Part shown: piece by piece, positions 56,567 to 64,000 of the stretch
Numbering within the stretch: position 1 is the stretch's first letter
Layout of the letters: each line of letters begins with the position of its first letter
Source of the DNA: Chromohalobacter marismortui
GTDB lineage: Bacteria > Pseudomonadota > Gammaproteobacteria > Pseudomonadales > Halomonadaceae
DNA: 64,000 bases
Assembly (NCBI RefSeq): GCF_004364315.1
Contig: NZ_SOBR01000010.1
Span: forward strand, 1-64,000
Direction of reading: 5' to 3'
Position numbers and translations under genes: made by a program
The notes under the pieces: generated by a model
Told to the model about the DNA's origin: nothing
What the model saw: the letters and a program-made list of their open reading frames with translations, nothing else
The model's database searches: none

Positions 56567-58939
56567 GTGCCGACTCTACGTCTCGATACGTGGCTCAGCC
56601 GTTGGTTGTTGCTGTGTCTGCTCTTCGTGATGGCGCCGGCCGTGGCTCAGCAGAGCACACCAGCCGCTGACGCCGACGCCCCCGCCTATTCGACGCTGGC
56701 CGATATGCTCGAGAACGAGAAGACGCGCCAGACGATCATTGATCAGTTGCGTGCCCAAGCGGCCCAGGAAAACACTCTGGACGCCGCAGGCGCTTCTTCT
56801 GCCGCAGCCATCGCCGACGATGCCCCCAGCGACCAGACGGCCGCAGAGGTTTCTTTCCCCCGCCGACTGGCCGACGCGACCAGCCATATCGCGGCGAACC
56901 TGGGGGGCCAGCTCAAGAGCCTGAGCGCAGCTCTGGTCGGCTTGTTCAGCACTCGCGATGCCGGCGCCAGCGGTCCGAGCTTCGATACCGGGACCTTCCT
57001 GATCGCCACCCTCAACTTCGCGTTGGTGGTCATCGGTGCCTTCGTGGCGCTGTTCGTCCTACGCCGTCTCGCGTCCCCCTTGTTCGGCAAGCTCGGTCAG
57101 TGGTCGTCCCAGCGTGCCGAGAAAAGTGCCTTGCTACGAACCGTTGTCGCGGTCGTGCTAGCGGCCCTCGTGGATATCGTGGTCGTCGTGCTGGCGTATG
57201 TAGCGGGCAACCTGCTGGCGACGTTCGCTATCGGCGAAGCGGGCAACATGGCAACGCGCTTTTCGCTGTTCCTGAACGCCTTCTTGATGATCGAGCTGTT
57301 CAAGGCCGCGCTGCGCATGTTGTTCTCATCGCATTACGAGGGGTTGCGCCTGATGCCCATTGCCTCGCCGCAGGCCTCTTACTGCAACCGCTTCCTCGCA
57401 CGTCTGGCCGGCTTCATCGGCTACGGCATGCTGGTGGTCGTGCCCATCATCAATTTCAACCTGTCGCCGGCACTCGGCCAGGGACTCGGCACGCTGATCA
57501 TGCTGCTGGCATTGATCTACGCCACGACGGTGATCCTCAAGCATCGCGTGACACTGCGCGATGTCCTGATGCAGCGCGCCGAAAACGCCGACATGAGTGC
57601 CTCGCGCTTCGCGCTGCGTCTGCTGGGGCGTATCTGGCATGTGCTGGCCCTGGCCTACGCACTGGTGGTGTTCGCCGTCACCGTGCTGCATCCGGAGACT
57701 GCATTGCCCTACGTGCTGCTGGCCACGCTCAAGACGGTCATCACCGTGGGCATCGGCATGCTGGTATCGGGCGTGCTGACCCAGTTGATTGGCCGTCGCA
57801 TTCGCCTGAGCGGCGATATTCAGCGTCGTCTGCCACTGCTGGAAACACGCCTCAATGCCTACGTACCGACCGCTCTCAAGGTAATTCGGGCCATCATCCT
57901 GATCGTCGTGGCGATGTTCGTGCTCAGTGCCTGGCAGGTGTTTGATCTTGCCGCCTGGTATGCGTCCGAGGCTGGCGCGAACACCGTCGGCACCACGCTG
58001 AACGTGATCATCATTCTGCTGGTCGCTATCGCCGCGTGGATTGGACTCGCCAGCCTGATCGAGCACCGTCTGAACGCAGATGCCGGTACAGGTGAGCCCT
58101 CGGCCCGCGCCAAGACACTCCTCTCGCTGTTCCGCAATGCATTGGCGATCGCCTTGATCACCATGACGGCAATGATCATATTGGCCGAGATCGGCATCAA
58201 TATCGGTCCGCTGATCGCCGGTGCCGGGGTCCTCGGTCTGGCCATCGGCTTCGGTTCGCAAAAGCTGGTGCAGGACGTCATCACCGGGGTCTTCATCCAG
58301 TTGGAAAACGCCATGAACACCGGCGACGTCGTCACCGTGGGCGGCACCACCGGTACGGCAGAACGCATCAGCATTCGCTCTGTGGGGATCCGCGATTTGT
58401 CGGGGACCTACCACATCGTGCCGTTCTCCTCGGTGGATACCGTCTCCAACTACATGCGTGAATTCGGTAACCATGTCGGCGAATACGGCATTGCCTACCG
58501 CGAGAGCATCGATGATGCCATCGAACAGCTGCAGGTGGCCTTCGACGCCCTCAAGGAAAGCGAGCACGGCCACAAGCTGCTCGAACCGCTCAGCGTGGCA
58601 GGCGTCACCGCCCTGGCCGACAGCTCGGTCAACATTCGCGTAATCATCAAGACCACGCCGGGCGACCAGTGGGCCGTGGGCCGTGCCTACAACCGCCTGG
58701 TCAAGCTGTACTTCGACGCTGCCGGCATCGAGATTCCGTTCCCGCACACCACGCTCTACTTCGGACAGGAGAAGGATGGCAGCGCCCCGCCCGCCAATCT
58801 GCGCATCCTGTCCCAGAAGGGCGAGGTGGTGGACAGCCAGTCGCCTTCAGGGAACGCGTCGCCTTCGCCCGATGCACCATCGGACGAGAACATCAATCCC
58901 GAGCATACCAAGCCGGACAACGACGAGACCCCGAACTGA
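56567..58939 (+). CDS. ybiO: moderate-conductance mechanosensitive channel, YbiO-like
   Basis: 790-residue MscS-superfamily channel that releases solutes on hypo-osmotic shock. It has a signal peptide, a YbiO-like periplasmic segment (YSTLADMLENEKTRQTIIDQL), several membrane helices, and the MscS pore/beta core LIAGAGVLGLAIGFGSQKLVQD (positions about 552-573) with GVFIQLENAMNTGDVV. The start is GTG at 56567, set by AAGGAGG at 56553-56559; an ATG at 56563 is out of frame. The acidic C-terminal tail is longer than in E. coli. Useful for a halophile facing dilution stress. Confidence 0.88.
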   Translation: MPTLRLDTWLSRWLLLCLLFVMAPAVAQQSTPAADADAPAYSTLADMLENEKTRQTIIDQLRAQAAQENTLDAAGASSAAAIADDAPSDQTAAEVSFPRRLADATSHIAANLGGQLKSLSAALVGLFSTRDAGASGPSFDTGTFLIATLNFALVVIGAFVALFVLRRLASPLFGKLGQWSSQRAEKSALLRTVVAVVLAALVDIVVVVLAYVAGNLLATFAIGEAGNMATRFSLFLNAFLMIELFKAALRMLFSSHYEGLRLMPIASPQASYCNRFLARLAGFIGYGMLVVVPIINFNLSPALGQGLGTLIMLLALIYATTVILKHRVTLRDVLMQRAENADMSASRFALRLLGRIWHVLALAYALVVFAVTVLHPETALPYVLLATLKTVITVGIGMLVSGVLTQLIGRRIRLSGDIQRRLPLLETRLNAYVPTALKVIRAIILIVVAMFVLSAWQVFDLAAWYASEAGANTVGTTLNVIIILLVAIAAWIGLASLIEHRLNADAGTGEPSARAKTLLSLFRNALAIALITMTAMIILAEIGINIGPLIAGAGVLGLAIGFGSQKLVQDVITGVFIQLENAMNTGDVVTVGGTTGTAERISIRSVGIRDLSGTYHIVPFSSVDTVSNYMREFGNHVGEYGIAYRESIDDAIEQLQVAFDALKESEHGHKLLEPLSVAGVTALADSSVNIRVIIKTTPGDQWAVGRAYNRLVKLYFDAAGIEIPFPHTTLYFGQEKDGSAPPANLRILSQKGEVVDSQSPSGNASPSPDAPSDENINPEHTKPDNDETPN

Positions 58940-58980
58940 GCTCGTTGCGCCGCCGTTCTGACGGCGGCGCCTTGACATCA

Positions 58981-59011
58981 AAGGGCCGCCCTGCCGGGGC
59001 GGCCCTTTTTT
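58981..59011 (+). terminator. terminator after the YbiO-like channel
   Basis: The stem AAGGGCCGCC / GGCGGCCCTT (58981-58990 with 58998-59007) is followed by TTTT. Confidence 0.9.
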
Positions 59012-59079
59012 CGGTCACGGCCTTTCTCGGTCACGGCCGCCCTCGGGGACACCGGGGGCAGCCATGATCGCTCAACGGC

Positions 59080-60441
59080 TTATTGCGTCGTTACCAGCAT
59101 GATCGCGCAGAGTACTGCCGTCACCCACATGGCAGGCTTGATCTCGGTCAGGCGTCCCGTGCACAGCTTGATCGCCACGAAGCTCAGAAAGGCGAAGGCG
59201 ATGCCCAGCGTGATCGAATACGTCAGCGGCATGACAATGATCGCCAGAAACGCCGGGAAGGCCTGGTCCATCTTCTGCCACTCGATACGTCCCACCGGCG
59301 CCAGCATGAATACCCCGACCATCACCAGCGCCGGTGCGGTGGCGATGGCCGGCACCAATGACAGCAGTGGCGACAGGAACAGGAACGGCAGGAACAACAA
59401 ACCACAGACAACGCCGACGATACCCGTGCGTCCGCCCTGGGCGACCCCCACACCGGACTCGATGAAGGTCTGCGCGGCGCTGGTCCCCAGCGGCGCGGCA
59501 ATCATCGAGGCGAAGGCATCCACGGTCATCGAGCGTTTGAGGTTGCGCGGCTGCCCCTTGTCATCCTTGAGATCGGCAGCTTCCGAGAGCGCCAGGAAGC
59601 ATGACAGCGCATCGAAGAAGTTGGTGAACAGCATCACGAAGATGAACGGCCAATAAGCCACCTGGAGCGCGCCCCATAGATCCACCTGCCACATGGCGCT
59701 GAAATCCGGCCATGCCGCCAGACCGCTCCAGGCCACGATCACATCCGCCCCCCAGAGGCGCCCCAGCGGTATCGCCACCAACGTGGTGATGACGATACCG
59801 AGTACCAGCGCACCGTTGACGCGCAGCGTGACCAGTATCGCGGTCAGCAGCATCCCGGCGATGAAGGTGATCAGCGCAGGCGTCAGTTCGCCCAGGGAAA
59901 CCAGCGTCGCGCCATTATCGACGACGAACCCCGCATTCTTGAAGCCGATGAAGGTAATGAACAACCCGATCCCGCAGGTAATCCCGAAACGCAACGAATC
60001 GGGAATCGCCTCGACGATGGCCTTGCGCACATTGAAAAAGGCCAGCAAGGCGAACAGTACCCCGGACCAGAAGACACAGCCCAGCGCCACTTGCCACGGC
60101 AGGCCCGCGCCCTGCACCAGGGTATAGGCAAACAACGCGTTCATCCCCATGCCGGGCGCCACGAGGATAGGATTTCGTGCATACAGCCCCATCGCCAGGC
60201 TGCTCAGGAAACTGATCAGCACCGTCGCGGAAAGCCCTGCCGAGAACGGAATCCCTGCATCGCTCAAGATCGAGGGGTTGACCACGATGATGTACATCGC
60301 TGCCAGGAAGGTCGCCAGGCCGGCCAGTAATTCGGTGCGCAAGGTCGAACCATAACGGCGAATGCCGAAGTAACGCTCCAGAGTGCTGTCCTGTTGCGTC
60401 ATCGATGACGTGGCAGTACGTCGATGGGGGGTCTGCGCCAT
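59080..60441 (-). CDS. adenine/guanine/hypoxanthine permease (AzgA-type NCS2)
   Basis: 453-residue inner-membrane purine:H+ symporter with 12-14 helices. It has TELLAGLATFLAAMYIIVVNP, VAPGMGMNALFAYTLV, TNFFDALSCFLALSEAADL and APLGTSAAQTFIESGVGVAQGGRTG (positions about 310-334), all AzgA hallmarks. An alternative start lies at 60402 (MTQQDSTLERYF). No purine riboswitch was recognised upstream. Confidence 0.92.
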   Translation of the reverse strand: MAQTPHRRTATSSMTQQDSTLERYFGIRRYGSTLRTELLAGLATFLAAMYIIVVNPSILSDAGIPFSAGLSATVLISFLSSLAMGLYARNPILVAPGMGMNALFAYTLVQGAGLPWQVALGCVFWSGVLFALLAFFNVRKAIVEAIPDSLRFGITCGIGLFITFIGFKNAGFVVDNGATLVSLGELTPALITFIAGMLLTAILVTLRVNGALVLGIVITTLVAIPLGRLWGADVIVAWSGLAAWPDFSAMWQVDLWGALQVAYWPFIFVMLFTNFFDALSCFLALSEAADLKDDKGQPRNLKRSMTVDAFASMIAAPLGTSAAQTFIESGVGVAQGGRTGIVGVVCGLLFLPFLFLSPLLSLVPAIATAPALVMVGVFMLAPVGRIEWQKMDQAFPAFLAIIVMPLTYSITLGIAFAFLSFVAIKLCTGRLTEIKPAMWVTAVLCAIMLVTTQ

Positions 60442-60596
60442 GATGTGTTCCCTATGTGTATCATTGTTGTCATGAAGGAAGCCCTGACGTTACCCACACT
60501 TTGACCGACTGGACAAGAGTCTAGAAACATCAACGGCCCACAGGCCACCCCGATAAGGCACCTGCAGGCCGCAACTCGCCCTTCATGACGGACGAT

Positions 60597-60620
60597 AAAA
60601 AAGGGCGCCCGCAGGCGCCC
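60597..60620 (-). terminator. terminator after hemY
   Basis: On the minus strand the stem GGGCGCC / GGCGCCC (60603-60620) with loop TGCG is followed by TTTTTTATC. Confidence 0.88.
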
Positions 60621-60640
60621 AGGAGAGCAAAAACCGTTCG

Positions 60641-61870
60641 CTAGCGTGTACGTTCGCTAGGCTGGGGTAACGCTGGCAATGAGCGATCGAGCAGCTCCAC
60701 GCTCTGGCGGTAGAAGAGCTGGCTCTTCTGATGCTCGCCCAGATTGGCGTAGAGGCGCGCCAGCTCGGCACATACCACCCCGCTGGGACGCTGGCGTTGA
60801 CTGGCTTCGAAGTATTCCTGCGCCTTGCCCCAATAAGCGTTGCGTAACGATAAACGCCCCAGGCTCAGTAGTAAATCGGGATCATTGGGGCGTTCCTGAA
60901 GCCATTTCTCGGCATACGCCAGCTGACGCCCGGCATCCACGTTGAGCAGACCATAACGCAGCACCAGACGCGTATCCCAGTGCTCCTTGAGGGAGTGCCG
61001 CAGCAAACGCTCGGCCATCGCTTCCTCGCCATCATTGACCAGCGCCTCGGTATACAGCACCACCAGCTCGACATCGCTGCGCAGATAGTCGGGCATATCC
61101 GCCCATAGGTTGGGCACCCGGTTGGCGTCGGCATTGGGATGACGCTGGACCGCCTGAAGGATCAGCTCACGATAGGCACGCTGTTCAAGCTCGCGACGTT
61201 CTTCTTCGGTAATCAGTTGCTGCTTGTCGAGCTTGGGTAGCAGATGGCGCAACCCTTCCCAGTCGTTGACGCTGAGGTAGGCCTGGCGCAACAGCTTGAG
61301 CACCTGCGGATGGTTGGGGAGCTGCTTTTCCAGGCGCGTCAGCGTCGCCAGCGCCTCCTCGAACTGCTGGCGATCGAGCATCAGTTGCGCCTGCACCATG
61401 CCCACCGCGTTATCGGCCCCCTCGGTGCTGTGATGGGCGCGTTTGAGCAGCGTATCGGCGTGGTCGAAACGCCCTTGGTAATGCGCCGCCAATGCGGCGG
61501 AAAGATAATTGACCAGCGGCGTGCTGGAATCGTCCGCCGCCTTGACCAAGTCTTTCTCGGCACGCTTCCAGCGACCTTCGGCCAGGGCCACCAGGCCTCT
61601 CACAGTACGCTTCATGGCATTGCGGTTACGCGTGCGACTGTTCCAGACCTTGAGTCGGCTGACCGGACGACGCAGCCGATGGAGGACGCGCAGCAGGAAA
61701 TGCAGGGCCAGAAACACCGCCAGCAGTATCACCAGCCCCAGCCAGAACGACGTCTGAAGCGAGGTGTCACCCACCCGGACCAGCCAGTACCCGGGCGTCG
61801 ACTGCATTAGCTGGCCGAACAGCGCCCCGACGGCCAGCCCCACGACGATGAGAAGAATCAGCTTTCTCAT
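60641..61870 (-). CDS. hemY: HemY protein (TPR membrane protein of the hem operon)
   Basis: 409 residues: two N-terminal membrane helices (about 3-20 and 42-62), then a HemY_N domain and tetratricopeptide repeats (LVNYLSAALAAHYQGRFDHAD, AEKWLQERPNDPDLLLSLGRL, AQEYFEASQRQRPSGVVCAELARLY by position). Role in tetrapyrrole metabolism is suggested by gene order but not defined. Its start overlaps the hemX stop (ATGA). Confidence 0.92.
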   Translation of the reverse strand: MRKLILLIVVGLAVGALFGQLMQSTPGYWLVRVGDTSLQTSFWLGLVILLAVFLALHFLLRVLHRLRRPVSRLKVWNSRTRNRNAMKRTVRGLVALAEGRWKRAEKDLVKAADDSSTPLVNYLSAALAAHYQGRFDHADTLLKRAHHSTEGADNAVGMVQAQLMLDRQQFEEALATLTRLEKQLPNHPQVLKLLRQAYLSVNDWEGLRHLLPKLDKQQLITEEERRELEQRAYRELILQAVQRHPNADANRVPNLWADMPDYLRSDVELVVLYTEALVNDGEEAMAERLLRHSLKEHWDTRLVLRYGLLNVDAGRQLAYAEKWLQERPNDPDLLLSLGRLSLRNAYWGKAQEYFEASQRQRPSGVVCAELARLYANLGEHQKSQLFYRQSVELLDRSLPALPQPSERTR

Positions 61871-63378
61871 GCGCTGTCTCCTTCATCACCCGGTTTGGCC
61901 GCAGTCCCGTTACCGTTCTGCTGGACCGCCTCACCGCGATTGCCGCCGTTGTCCTGTAAACGCGTCTCCATGAACTTCTGGAGCGCCTGCTGGGACTTGC
62001 TGATGTCCGGCAGCTCGGGGCGAATGGTCTTGTCACGCAACGACTCGAGGCGCTCGAGCGATGCCTTCACCGCCTCCTGCTGGGTATCGTAATAGCGCTC
62101 GATCAGGGTGATGGCTTTGCCGAGGCTCGCTTGATAGAGCTTGGGCTCAGCCTTGAGCAAGGCGAGCTGGGCCTGCTCGAGCAAGAGACGCACATTCTGG
62201 CGTAGGTAGGACTCCTGCTCAGGCGTCACCAAAGCCTCCAGCGCTTCATCGTGGCGGCGTATGACGACGAGATCCTTGAGCTCGCCACCGAGCTGGGCAA
62301 GCTGTTCACGCCAGCCGCCCTTGAGCGGTGCCTGATCATCCTTTTGTGCCGCCATCTCTTCGACCTCCTGTTCGAGGGGCAGCGTCGCCAGTTGTTCCTG
62401 CTGCGCCATCAATGCCAGGTACAGTCCGGTGCGGTCCACCGTGGGCACCGAGTCCAACGCCGCCAGTTCGGACTGAATCGCCCGACGCACGGGAATCAGC
62501 GCCGGATTGTCCGCCTTGGCCAAACGTTGGTCGGCCGTCTCGAGCAGCGCCTTGGCGCCACGCACGTCACGCTCGAGGCGTAGGCGCTGATTGGCAAGCC
62601 GTAACAAGTACTCGGCCTCGGCATACAGCCATTCGCGTGGGTCGGCCTCCTGCTCCTCGGCCAATTCGGCCAGTACCTTGTCCAGGTTCGCATCAAGCTC
62701 CTTGCGGTATGCCTGGAAGTCATCGCGCAGCGACGCGAATGCCTGTTCGCGCCGATCGAGACGCTGACGCAACTTTTCGATGGCCTGGGCGTTAGCGTCA
62801 ACAGTATTCGCCAACTCGGCCTGCTGGGTCTGCTGCGCCTGCAAGCGTTTCCAGCCATATCCCAGCCCCAGCACCAGGACGATCGCCACGACCACGGCAA
62901 CGACCAGCGCCACGAGCGCCAAGCCACGGCCACTGCCGCTTTGCGATGTTGGCCCGGCAGGGGGCGAAGTACCATTGCCGGCACCACCAGCGTTAGCCGA
63001 CGCCTGTGTCTTGGCCTGCGCGGCACTCCCCGCCTTGGGCTTGCCTGCGTCCTTGGCCGGCTTGTCCGGCGTTGCGTGCTGTGCCTTGGAGCCACCTTTA
63101 GCGGTGGACGACGAGGCGCCGCTTGCGGATGGCGTCTCGCTTGACGTGGGCGACGCCGCATCAGAGGCAGGCCGGGACGCCGCAGGGCCGGTCGTCGATG
63201 CCTTGGACGACGCAGCATCCGCCGCCTTGTCCGAGGCACCGCGCGTCTCGTCGGCTACCTGACCGTCGGCATCGACCTGGTGAGTCTCGGAGGAGACCGA
63301 CGACTGAGACGTCTCATCGGTGGACGTCGACGCATAGGTGGGCGTGTTCTTGTCATCCTGATCCTGTCGTTTGCTCAT
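61867..63378 (-). CDS. hemX: HemX protein (uroporphyrinogen-III C-methyltransferase-like)
   Basis: 503 residues with a long Ser/Thr/Ala-rich disordered N-terminus (1-145), one membrane helix (about 148-172), a coiled coil (ANTVDANAQAIEKLRQRLDRREQ region) and the HemX domain with DPREWLYAEAEYLLRLANQRLRLERD (positions about 246-271). Despite its family name it lacks a SAM-methyltransferase motif. It is placed between hemD and hemY, as in E. coli. Confidence 0.92.
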   Translation of the reverse strand: MSKRQDQDDKNTPTYASTSTDETSQSSVSSETHQVDADGQVADETRGASDKAADAASSKASTTGPAASRPASDAASPTSSETPSASGASSSTAKGGSKAQHATPDKPAKDAGKPKAGSAAQAKTQASANAGGAGNGTSPPAGPTSQSGSGRGLALVALVVAVVVAIVLVLGLGYGWKRLQAQQTQQAELANTVDANAQAIEKLRQRLDRREQAFASLRDDFQAYRKELDANLDKVLAELAEEQEADPREWLYAEAEYLLRLANQRLRLERDVRGAKALLETADQRLAKADNPALIPVRRAIQSELAALDSVPTVDRTGLYLALMAQQEQLATLPLEQEVEEMAAQKDDQAPLKGGWREQLAQLGGELKDLVVIRRHDEALEALVTPEQESYLRQNVRLLLEQAQLALLKAEPKLYQASLGKAITLIERYYDTQQEAVKASLERLESLRDKTIRPELPDISKSQQALQKFMETRLQDNGGNRGEAVQQNGNGTAAKPGDEGDSA

Positions 63379-63422
63379 GTGTCGCTAGCCTTTTCAAACT
63401 CATCGTGATCAACGTCGGCGCG

Positions 63423-64000
63423 TCACGTATCGCCTACTTCCTGTACGGCGGTCACCAAGGCCTCGGGTGTCGCACCCTGCGCCACGTGTAGCGAGGCAAA
63501 GCCCATCGTGTCTGCCAGTGTAGCCAAACGCTGACTGGAAACGATGAGCGGTTTATTCAACGCCGCCTGTCCGCACCAGATAACCAGATGCTCGAGCAAT
63601 TCGCCACTGGTCACTGTCATGGCCGTGAAATCACCGTTGGCCAACCAACCGGCGGCGGTCTCATCCGGCGCAGTGTAAACACGCCGATAGAGTGCCAGCT
63701 TGGTGGCTCGCGCGCCACGCGCCTCGAGCGTCTGGGCTAGCGTCTGGCGCCCACCCACTCCGCCGACGACCAGCACACGCTGGCCGTCGAGCCGAGCCAA
63801 CGAGCGCATTGCCAACAGCGTTTCGCTGGTCGTGCCCCGATGGGGATCGGGCACGTTCGCCTTGATGCCCAGGCCCTGGTGCAACATGGCCGCCGTGGCC
63901 ACGCCCAACGCATAGAAGCGCGGTCCCTGCGGCAATTGCGGCCAATACCGGTCGAGCCAATCGACCAGGCACTCGGCAGCGAAGGGGCTGGTCACGATCA
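63423..64000 (-). CDS. hemD: uroporphyrinogen-III synthase (5' part missing, cut by window edge)
   Basis: C-terminal about 191 residues of HemD, which cyclises hydroxymethylbilane to uroporphyrinogen III. The frame stays open to the right edge, so the start lies beyond 64000. LIVTSPFAAE-type start of the visible part, FYALGVATAAML, GVGGRQTLAQTLEARGA and MTVTSGELLEHL are typical. It is followed by hemX and hemY in one operon. Confidence 0.9.
   Translation of the reverse strand, partial: IVTSPFAAECLVDWLDRYWPQLPQGPRFYALGVATAAMLHQGLGIKANVPDPHRGTTSETLLAMRSLARLDGQRVLVVGGVGGRQTLAQTLEARGARATKLALYRRVYTAPDETAAGWLANGDFTAMTVTSGELLEHLVIWCGQAALNKPLIVSSQRLATLADTMGFASLHVAQGATPEALVTAVQEVGDT

Noticed and set aside
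60442-60592. Purine riboswitch upstream of the AzgA-type permease
   Set aside because: No recognisable three-way junction with the conserved loop sequences was seen.

Overview
The window is a high-GC gammaproteobacterial chromosome segment made almost entirely of housekeeping genes. Gene order follows the Pseudomonas-type layout (fur/bamE, recN, grpE-dnaK-dnaJ, dapB-carAB-greA, rlmE-ftsH-folP-glmM-tpiA-secG, tRNAs, rimP-nusA-infB-rbfA-truB-rpsO-pnp, and dksA-gluQ-cbrB-pcnB-folK-panBCD). The proteins, the glycine-betaine binding protein and the long tmRNA tag suggest a halophilic member of the Halomonadaceae, perhaps Chromohalobacter or a close relative. The taxon is an inference; no rRNA gene lies inside the window.

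Layout. 1-206: a strong rRNA-type promoter pointing out of the left edge. 0.2-9.7 kb: tyrS, anmK, the twitching ATPases pilU and pilT, yggS-proC-yggT-metX-metW, and sfsA. 9.9-17.8 kb: dksA, gluQ, a CbrB-like sigma-54 response regulator, a gene-free 0.9 kb that holds what looks like a CrcZ-type regulatory RNA, then pcnB-folK-panB-panC-panD. 17.9-19.1 kb: a thiolase. 19.1-31.8 kb (minus strand): the translation/RNA-processing operon, initiator tRNA-Met, tRNA-Leu(GAG), secG, tpiA, glmM and folP. 31.9-41.3 kb: ftsH, rlmE, yhbY, greA, carB, carA and dapB. 41.4-45.9 kb: an accessory iron-uptake block (DUF2218 protein, FecB/FecCD/ATPase ABC importer, EamA permease) placed between dapB and dnaJ, which are neighbours in Pseudomonas. 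46.0-54.7 kb: dnaJ-dnaK-grpE with two sigma-32 promoters, recN, fur, bamE, rnfH-ratA, smpB and ssrA (tmRNA). 54.8-64 kb: a lone glycine-betaine binding protein, two tiny zinc-ribbon proteins, a YbiO-type mechanosensitive channel, a purine permease, and hemY-hemX-hemD (hemD cut by the right edge).

The most notable element is at about 12.9-13.56 kb. A TGTTAC...GTAACA dyad, a perfect IHF-consensus match and a -24/-12 sigma-54 promoter are followed by about 490 nt with eight CA-rich AAYAAYAA-type clusters and an end hairpin. It sits between the cbrB-like gene and pcnB, exactly where Pseudomonas carries crcZ, the RNA that sequesters Hfq/Crc in carbon catabolite repression. The CbrA sensor kinase gene that normally lies between gluQ and cbrB is absent here. 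A 22-codon ORF with a Shine-Dalgarno sequence lies inside the putative RNA.
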